A DNA stretch of 64,000 bases from Alcanivorax sp. S6407 (GTDB lineage: Bacteria; Pseudomonadota; Gammaproteobacteria; Pseudomonadales; Alcanivoracaceae). A program made the translations under genes and the position numbers. The notes under the pieces are model-generated. The model made no database searches and was not told the origin of the DNA. It saw only the letters and a program-made list of their open reading frames with translations. How positions within the stretch are numbered: the first letter of the stretch is position 1; every line of letters begins with the position of its first letter. The stretch is taken from positions 1 through 64,000 of the forward strand of contig NZ_JALKBH010000003.1 of the NCBI RefSeq assembly GCF_023016115.1. The letters run 5' to 3'. Below are positions 59,449-64,000 of this stretch, piece after piece.

Positions 59449-62181
59449 TTACTTCTTCGCTGCGGCCTTCTTCTTGGCCGGAGCCTTCTTCTTCGCGGCG
59501 GCTTTTTTCTTGGCGGGGGCCTTCTTCTTGGTCTGCTCCTCCACCCATTTTCCGTCGCGATAGAACGCCATCCAGCCGGTGGCCTTGCCGTCGATCTCGC
59601 TCATCACATACTGCTCTTTGGCCTTGCGGCTGTAGCGCAGTACGCCTGGATTGCCGTCCGGATCTTTCGCCGGCGCTTCCGCCAGATACTTGTGCTTGGG
59701 ATCCAGCTGCTCTGCCACACTCTGGATCTCTTCGATCAGCGGCGGGCGGGTTTCCCGGTTTTTCGGGAACTTGCTGGCTGCCATGAACAGACCGGAAGCA
59801 CCGTCACGAAGCAGGTAGTGATCGTCGTCGTACTTCTCGCACTTGAGGTGCGGCATGGGAATCGGGTCAGCGCGCGGCGGTGCCGGCTCGCCACTCTTGA
59901 GCAGCTTGCGGGTATTGCCACAGGCCTCATTGGTGCATTTGAAGAACTTGCCGAAGCGACCGGTGCGCAGCTGCATCTCGTGGTTACATTTTTCGCAGTC
60001 CAGGGTCGGACCGTCATAACCCTTGATACGGAATTCGCCCTGCTCGACCACGTAGCCGTCACAGTCCGGGTTGTTACCACAGACATGCAGCTTGCGCTTC
60101 TCGTCGATCAGGTAATTTTCCATGGCGGTGCCGCACTTCTGGCAACGCTTCTTCTTGCGCAGTTCGTTGATTTCCGCTTCTTCGTCATCCGCTTTCACGT
60201 CCACGGCTTCTTCGCCGGGCAGCAGATTCAGGGTGGCGGTGCAGCGCTCCTTGGGCGGCAGGCTGTAGCCTGAACAGCCCAGGAAGACCCCGGTGGAGCC
60301 GGTGCGAATCTGCATGGGACGGCCACAGGTAGGGCACTGGATATCCGTATCGGTGGGCAGGTTGGCGCGCATGCCGCCGATGGCCTGCTTGCCGGAGCCT
60401 TCGCCCTGGGCCGCTTCCAGCTTGCCGACAAAGTCCTTGTAGAACTCGTCCAGCACGTCTTTCCAGTTACGCTCACCCTCGGCGATTTCATCGAGGGTTT
60501 CTTCCATGCTGGCGGTGAAGCCGTAGTCCATCAGGTGCGGGAAATTTTCCACCAACCGGTCAGTGACGATGTCACCCATTTTTTCGGCGTAGAAACGGCG
60601 GTTGTCCTGACGCACATAGCCTCGGTCCTGAATGGTGGAAATGATCGCCGCGTAGGTGGACGGGCGGCCGATGCCACGTTTTTCCAGCTCTTTCACCAGG
60701 CTGGCTTCAGTGTATCGGGCCGGCGGCTTGGTGAAGTGCTGCTCGGCATCCACCTGATCAATGGTGAGGATGTCGCCTTCCTTCACGTCCGGCAGCAGGG
60801 TGTCTTCCTGTCCTTTGCGGGAAGCCGGCGGCTGGATGCGGGTCCAGCCGTCGAATTTCATGATGCGCCCTTTCGCCTTCAGCTCGTAATTGTTGCCGGT
60901 GGCAGTCAGGGTGCTGCTCAGGTACTCCGCCGGGGGCATCTGGCAGGCAATGAACTGGCGACGGATCAGCTCGTAGAGACGCTGGGCATCGCGTTCCATG
61001 TCCTTGAGGTGCTCGGAACGACGATTCACATCGGAAGGACGAATCGCTTCGTGGGCTTCCTGGGCGCCTTCCTTGCTGGAATAGGAGAGTGGTTTCTCCG
61101 GCAGGTACTTGTCACCCAGATTCTGGCCAATCCACTCCCGACAGGCGGCAACCGCATCGGTGCTCAGGTTGGTGGAATCGGTACGCATATAAGTGATGTG
61201 GCCGGCTTCGTAGAGCCGCTGGGCCATCATCATGGTCTTCTTCACCCCGAAACCGAGGCGGGTACTGGCCGCCTGCTGCAGGGTCGAAGTAATAAAAGGT
61301 GCAGAGGGGCGAGATTTGGTGGGCCGCTGTTCCAGCTGGGTAATGGTCAGCTTGCCGGCTGCTTCCAGCGCCACACGGTGCGCATGGGCATCATCGCCGT
61401 TATTGGGGCGGAAGTTCTCACCGTTGTGCTTGGCCACCTGCAGACGCAGGGCTTCACCCTCTGCACTGTGGGTGTCGGAATACATTTCCCAGTATTCTTC
61501 CGGGATAAAGGCACGGATTTCCCGCTCGCGCTCTACCACCAGCTCCACCGCCACGGACTGTACCCGTCCGGCAGACAGGCCACGGGCAATCTTTTCCCAC
61601 AGCAGCGGGGAAATCATGAAGCCCACTACCCGATCCAGGAAGCGGCGGGCCTGCTGGGCTTCTACTCGGTGCAGATCCAGTTTCCCCGGCTCTTCAAAGG
61701 CCGCCTGAATGGCTTTCTTGGTAATTTCGTTGAATACGACCCGGTCAAAACGGGCGTCATCGCCACCGATCACTTCCCGCAGGTGCCAGGCAATGGCCTC
61801 CCCTTCGCGGTCCAAATCGGTTGCGAGATAGATGCGGTCAGCTTTTTCTGCCAGACGCTTGAGTTCGTCAACCACCTTGTCCTTGCCAGGCAGAACCTCG
61901 TAGTGCGCATCCCAGCCCTTCTCCGGGTCGATCCCCATGCGGTTGATCAGCTGGGCCTTGGCCTTCTTCTTTTTATAAGCTTCGCGCTCTTCCTTGGGCA
62001 GGGAGCGGGTATAAGCTGCTTCCTTGGCACGTTCCTGAGGGGTGCTTTTTTTGGAGCCGCCACTGACAGGCAGATCCCGCACGTGGCCGACACTGGACTT
62101 CACAATGAAGTCATCGCCCAGGTAGCGGTTAATGGTTTTGGCCTTGGCAGGCGACTCCACAATGACTAGCGATTTTCCCAT
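59449..62181 (-). CDS. topA: DNA topoisomerase I, 910 aa
   Basis: Relaxes negative supercoils. The TOPRIM domain opens [19 protein letters not shown] and has the DxD pair in [17 protein letters not shown]. The active-site Tyr is in the [13 protein letters not shown] loop. Three C-terminal zinc ribbons can be seen ([53 protein letters not shown]). The C-terminal tail is an Ala/Lys-rich repeat ([20 protein letters not shown]), longer and more regular than in Escherichia coli TopA and likely to add DNA-binding strength. Start ATG 62181 follows TGAGTACCTGAGA. Confidence 0.97.
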   Translation of the reverse strand: MGKSLVIVESPAKAKTINRYLGDDFIVKSSVGHVRDLPVSGGSKKSTPQERAKEAAYTRSLPKEEREAYKKKKAKAQLINRMGIDPEKGWDAHYEVLPGKDKVVDELKRLAEKADRIYLATDLDREGEAIAWHLREVIGGDDARFDRVVFNEITKKAIQAAFEEPGKLDLHRVEAQQARRFLDRVVGFMISPLLWEKIARGLSAGRVQSVAVELVVEREREIRAFIPEEYWEMYSDTHSAEGEALRLQVAKHNGENFRPNNGDDAHAHRVALEAAGKLTITQLEQRPTKSRPSAPFITSTLQQAASTRLGFGVKKTMMMAQRLYEAGHITYMRTDSTNLSTDAVAACREWIGQNLGDKYLPEKPLSYSSKEGAQEAHEAIRPSDVNRRSEHLKDMERDAQRLYELIRRQFIACQMPPAEYLSSTLTATGNNYELKAKGRIMKFDGWTRIQPPASRKGQEDTLLPDVKEGDILTIDQVDAEQHFTKPPARYTEASLVKELEKRGIGRPSTYAAIISTIQDRGYVRQDNRRFYAEKMGDIVTDRLVENFPHLMDYGFTASMEETLDEIAEGERNWKDVLDEFYKDFVGKLEAAQGEGSGKQAIGGMRANLPTDTDIQCPTCGRPMQIRTGSTGVFLGCSGYSLPPKERCTATLNLLPGEEAVDVKADDEEAEINELRKKKRCQKCGTAMENYLIDEKRKLHVCGNNPDCDGYVVEQGEFRIKGYDGPTLDCEKCNHEMQLRTGRFGKFFKCTNEACGNTRKLLKSGEPAPPRADPIPMPHLKCEKYDDDHYLLRDGASGLFMAASKFPKNRETRPPLIEEIQSVAEQLDPKHKYLAEAPAKDPDGNPGVLRYSRKAKEQYVMSEIDGKATGWMAFYRDGKWVEEQTKKKAPAKKKAAAKKKAPAKKKAAAKK

Positions 62182-62381
62182 TCTCAGGTACTCAACATCC
62201 GATCTAAGGCTTGCGATGGGCGCTATTTAGACAGCGCCGGTATGGCCGGGTCAAGCAGGTTCTGACTTGCCCTTCCTTTTTTAGTACTAGACCAGAGGCG
62301 GCCCCAAGGGCAAGCCCGGAGTCAGAAACACGTCGTCTCCTTCACTGCCGCTCCCCCCTGAAACCCGCATGAAACAAGGCA

Positions 62382-62395
62382 TTGATCCGGATCAG
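62382..62395 (+). promoter_or_regulatory. FNR/ANR-type box upstream of the universal stress protein gene
   Basis: TTGATCCGGATCAG matches the FNR consensus at nine of ten fixed bases. A good -10 (TATACT, 62437-62442) lies so that the box centre is about 60-61 bases before the likely transcription start, a class I position. An apparent 78-bp extension of the gene through the box is not translated in this view. Confidence 0.7.
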
Positions 62396-62459
62396 AAATC
62401 ATGACCAAGGCCTCTGGAAAGCAGGACAAAGACCGTTATACTCAGGGAAAAAGCCGTTC

Positions 62460-62918
62460 ATGGAGAAGATCGTGCCCACCCCCTATCGCAAGATCCTGGT
62501 TGCCATTGATGGCAGCGACGAATCCGCCCAAGTACTCTCCCGCGCCGCTGGCGTACTGTCCGGCAACGAAGGCGAACTGCATCTGATTCATGTGATTGAA
62601 CCGCTGGCACTGGCCTACGGTGCCGATGTCCCCATGGATGTCACCGATCTGCAGACCGGCCTGATGGATCAGGCCAAGGCCATGGCATCGCGCTATGCCG
62701 CCCAGTACGACATCGCTGACGCCAATGTTCACGTGGAGCTGGGCTCCATTGAGAAAACCATCCTCGACATGGCCGACAAACTGGAAGCCGACCTGATCGC
62801 CGTTGGCAGCCACACCCGCAGCGGCCTGGCCCTGCTACTCGGCTCCACCGCCCGCGGCCTGGTACCGGGGGCGCACTGTGATGTGTTGGCGGTGAAGGTC
62901 GACCAGAAAGGCAGTTAA
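62460..62918 (+). CDS. Universal stress protein (UspA family), 152 aa
   Basis: Single Usp domain: YRKILVAIDGSDESAQVLSR at the start, and the ATP-binding loop GSHTRSGLALLLGSTARGLV (G-x2-G-x9-G-S/T type) near the end, so it probably binds ATP. In Pseudomonas, several usp genes are ANR-dependent and help survival without oxygen, consistent with the box upstream. I start at ATG 62460 (MEKIVPTPYRK), eight bases after an AGGG; GTG 62472 is an alternative. The TAA stop is part of the first unit of a heptad element. Confidence 0.92.
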   Translation: MEKIVPTPYRKILVAIDGSDESAQVLSRAAGVLSGNEGELHLIHVIEPLALAYGADVPMDVTDLQTGLMDQAKAMASRYAAQYDIADANVHVELGSIEKTILDMADKLEADLIAVGSHTRSGLALLLGSTARGLVPGAHCDVLAVKVDQKGS

Positions 62919-63089
62919 TAGTTAACAGTGAATAGTGAATAGTTGCGCGAGCAACGGTTTCCCGGCTTTCAAAAGAATGAGGCCGCGCCCAACCCCTGGG
63001 CGCGGCCTCATTGCTTTAATCAAATCAAAACCTGGATCGCGTCGCTGTTAACTATTCACTGTTAACTGTTAACTCTCTTCACTGCTTCT
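62913..63089. repeat. Inverted heptad element, AGTTAAC/AGTGAAT dialect, spanning two stop codons
   Basis: Left: AGTTAAT AGTTAAC AGTGAAT AGTGAAT AGTTGCG (62913-62947), where the TAA of the USP gene is in the first unit. Right: GTCGCTG TTAACTA TTCACTG TTAACTG TTAACTC TCTTCAC TGCTTCT (63041-63089), meeting the stop codon of the cNMP-binding gene (CTA 63088-63090). A perfect terminator hairpin lies in the middle. Confidence 0.9.
62976..63012. terminator. Bidirectional terminator hairpin, 16-bp perfect stem
   Basis: AATGAGGCCGCGCCCA-ACCCC-TGGGCGCGGCCTCATT, flanked by A-rich (AAAAG) and T-containing (TGCTTTAAT) sequence. It serves the convergent USP and cNMP-binding genes. Confidence 0.85.
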
Positions 63090-63738
63090 AGGTTAGCTGG
63101 AGAGCCCCCGTATTCCCCTGCCCTTCCTCGTTCCATCGACACAGTAATTCTGCCAGCCCCTGGGCTTGCTCGCGCAGGGCTTCCAGCTCTTCCTGACTGC
63201 CTTTTTCGCCGTGGAATACCGGTAGCTTGCGCATGGACTGGACCAGTTCGTGGTTCGGGTTGGCCATGCGTTTGACTTCCAGGGTCCAGCGGATGTGGTG
63301 GACGATCATATGGTAGAAGGCCAGACGGGTGGTCAGGGTGTAGGGGGAATCATCTTCGCTGAAGTCATTGAAATCCAGACTGGCAATTACCGCTTCACGG
63401 GCACTCTCGGAAACCCGGATATCCGCACTGCGCGGCGTTCCGAGAAGCATGGAGAGTGTGCCGAAGGCCTCTCCCGGAGACACGTAGTAAAGCGGTGGCT
63501 GAGCCGGTGAATCCGCCAGCACTTCCAGCTGCCCCCGCAGCAGAAAGTAGAGAGTGGAATCCACGTCCCCGGCGCGGATGACTTCATCACCGGAACCGGC
63601 CACCCAAAGACGGGTGTTGTTCTCCAGCAGGTCAAACTGTTCCGCATCGTCACGGTAAATTTCGTTGAAGAACGGCACACCGGAAAGCAATTGGCGGACA
63701 CGTTCCTGGCCGTAATCGTTGTTATTGGCCTTTTCCAT
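63088..63738 (-). CDS. Cyclic-nucleotide-binding domain protein without HTH, 216 aa
   Basis: A cNMP-binding beta-roll spans ~15-130: VRQLLSGVPFFNEIYRDDAE, GDEVIRAGDVDSTLYFLLRG and VSPGEAFGTLSMLLGTPRSA (phosphate-binding cassette, here with FGTLSML and PRSA in place of FGE-x-AL ... RxA). The C-terminal 80 residues are helical but show no helix-turn-helix, so it is not a classical CRP/FNR regulator. It probably acts through protein partners. The Glu that normally binds the ribose of cAMP is changed (FGT), so ligand preference may differ. Convergent with the USP gene. Confidence 0.85.
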   Translation of the reverse strand: MEKANNNDYGQERVRQLLSGVPFFNEIYRDDAEQFDLLENNTRLWVAGSGDEVIRAGDVDSTLYFLLRGQLEVLADSPAQPPLYYVSPGEAFGTLSMLLGTPRSADIRVSESAREAVIASLDFNDFSEDDSPYTLTTRLAFYHMIVHHIRWTLEVKRMANPNHELVQSMRKLPVFHGEKGSQEELEALREQAQGLAELLCRWNEEGQGNTGALQLT

Positions 63739-64000
63739 CGGTTACCCCACAAACTTGGATGGACTGAAAGCACTCTATGCTATTCGTCCCTTAAAGGGAG
63801 AACAATGTCCCACAGAATCAGATTCAGGGTTATTGCCAGAATGGCGCATTCAGAGCCCCGGAAAAGGTGATGACCGCCACTTGAGCACGGCCATAAAGCG
63901 CCATTGACCTTATGGACAGGCTGGACAAATAACACTGTTCATATTATCAGTATCCGTGCTAGCATCGAAAATATCGTACAAGAAAGCGCCGGTTTGTCAG
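63739..64000. other. Right-edge non-coding sequence
   Basis: Upstream region of the cNMP-binding gene, running to the window edge. A few short frames have no ribosome-binding site or recognisable motif. I see no repeat or RNA gene. Confidence 0.5.

Noticed and set aside
63088-63738. FNR/CRP-type transcription factor that would bind the five TTGAT-N4-ATCAA sites
   Set aside because: The cNMP-binding protein has no helix-turn-helix and no N-terminal Cys cluster.
1-64000. tRNA or rRNA genes
   Set aside because: None recognised by eye on either strand; absence cannot be proven without a covariance search.

Overview
The window looks like chromosomal DNA of a marine, lipid-using gammaproteobacterium close to Alcanivorax/Alloalcanivorax. 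This is inferred from gene content: a wax-ester synthase/diacylglycerol acyltransferase, a PsrA-type fatty-acid regulator, an acyl-CoA desaturase with its ferredoxin reductase, an ErbR/FIST/ErcS'-like set beside an ExaC-like aldehyde dehydrogenase, an acyl-CoA dehydrogenase/APH-kinase/SDR operon, and topA next to a DUF6586 gene. Most of the window is GC-rich. The first ~2.2 kb is clearly more AT-rich and looks transferred.

Layout. 1-4.2 kb is an accessory, defence-like segment on the minus strand. It holds a NERD-nuclease/SF1-helicase fusion, then two consecutive CD-NTase-fold nucleotidyltransferases. The second carries an AGS-C-like sensor region and runs into the left end of an insertion sequence at the window edge. 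4.6-10.5 kb has a beta-propeller protein, two ParDE toxin-antitoxin modules (one toxin has an in-frame stop), an MpaB-type oxygenase and an MFS transporter, separated by copies of a ~108-bp palindromic repeat. 10.8-19 kb is mostly housekeeping or lipid related: CBS protein, WS/DGAT, MgtC-like protein, DUF2892, DbpA, RecJ. 19-29.6 kb is an envelope cluster: a porin with a miniature phosphate-binding-like protein, a tandem pair of large secreted paralogues followed by a periplasmic ankyrin protein, and a convergent pentaheme lipoprotein-OmpA operon. 29.9-32.2 kb is the desaturase system. 32.5-45 kb has PbpC, an aldehyde dehydrogenase, a metal-dependent hydrolase, a TonB receptor, and the ExaC aldehyde dehydrogenase with its likely regulators. 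45.7-50.7 kb is a five-gene catabolic operon. 51.3-52.7 kb is a DAHP synthase behind an aromatic-rich leader peptide and terminator. 53.4-64 kb has PhzF, PsrA with a double operator, an outer-membrane barrel plus LolA-like protein, a lipase, DUF6586, TopA, a universal stress protein and a cNMP-binding protein.

Regulation. Five sites fit the FNR/ANR consensus TTGAT-N4-ATCAA (three perfect). They lie before the secreted-paralogue operon, the pentaheme operon, the USP, DUF2892, and between WS/DGAT and the MgtC-like gene. This suggests that much of the window belongs to an oxygen-responsive regulon.

The most unusual structural feature is in the spaces between genes. At least a dozen arrays built on an exact 7-bp period occur in seven different sequence 'dialects'. 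Many form inverted pairs, and they often abut or overlap the stop codons of neighbouring genes. They are nested with REP-like palindromes and a ~90-bp double dyad. The best candidates for an undescribed biological system are these heptad elements, the tandem CD-NTase locus, and the FNR-linked secreted-paralogue/ankyrin/pentaheme cluster.
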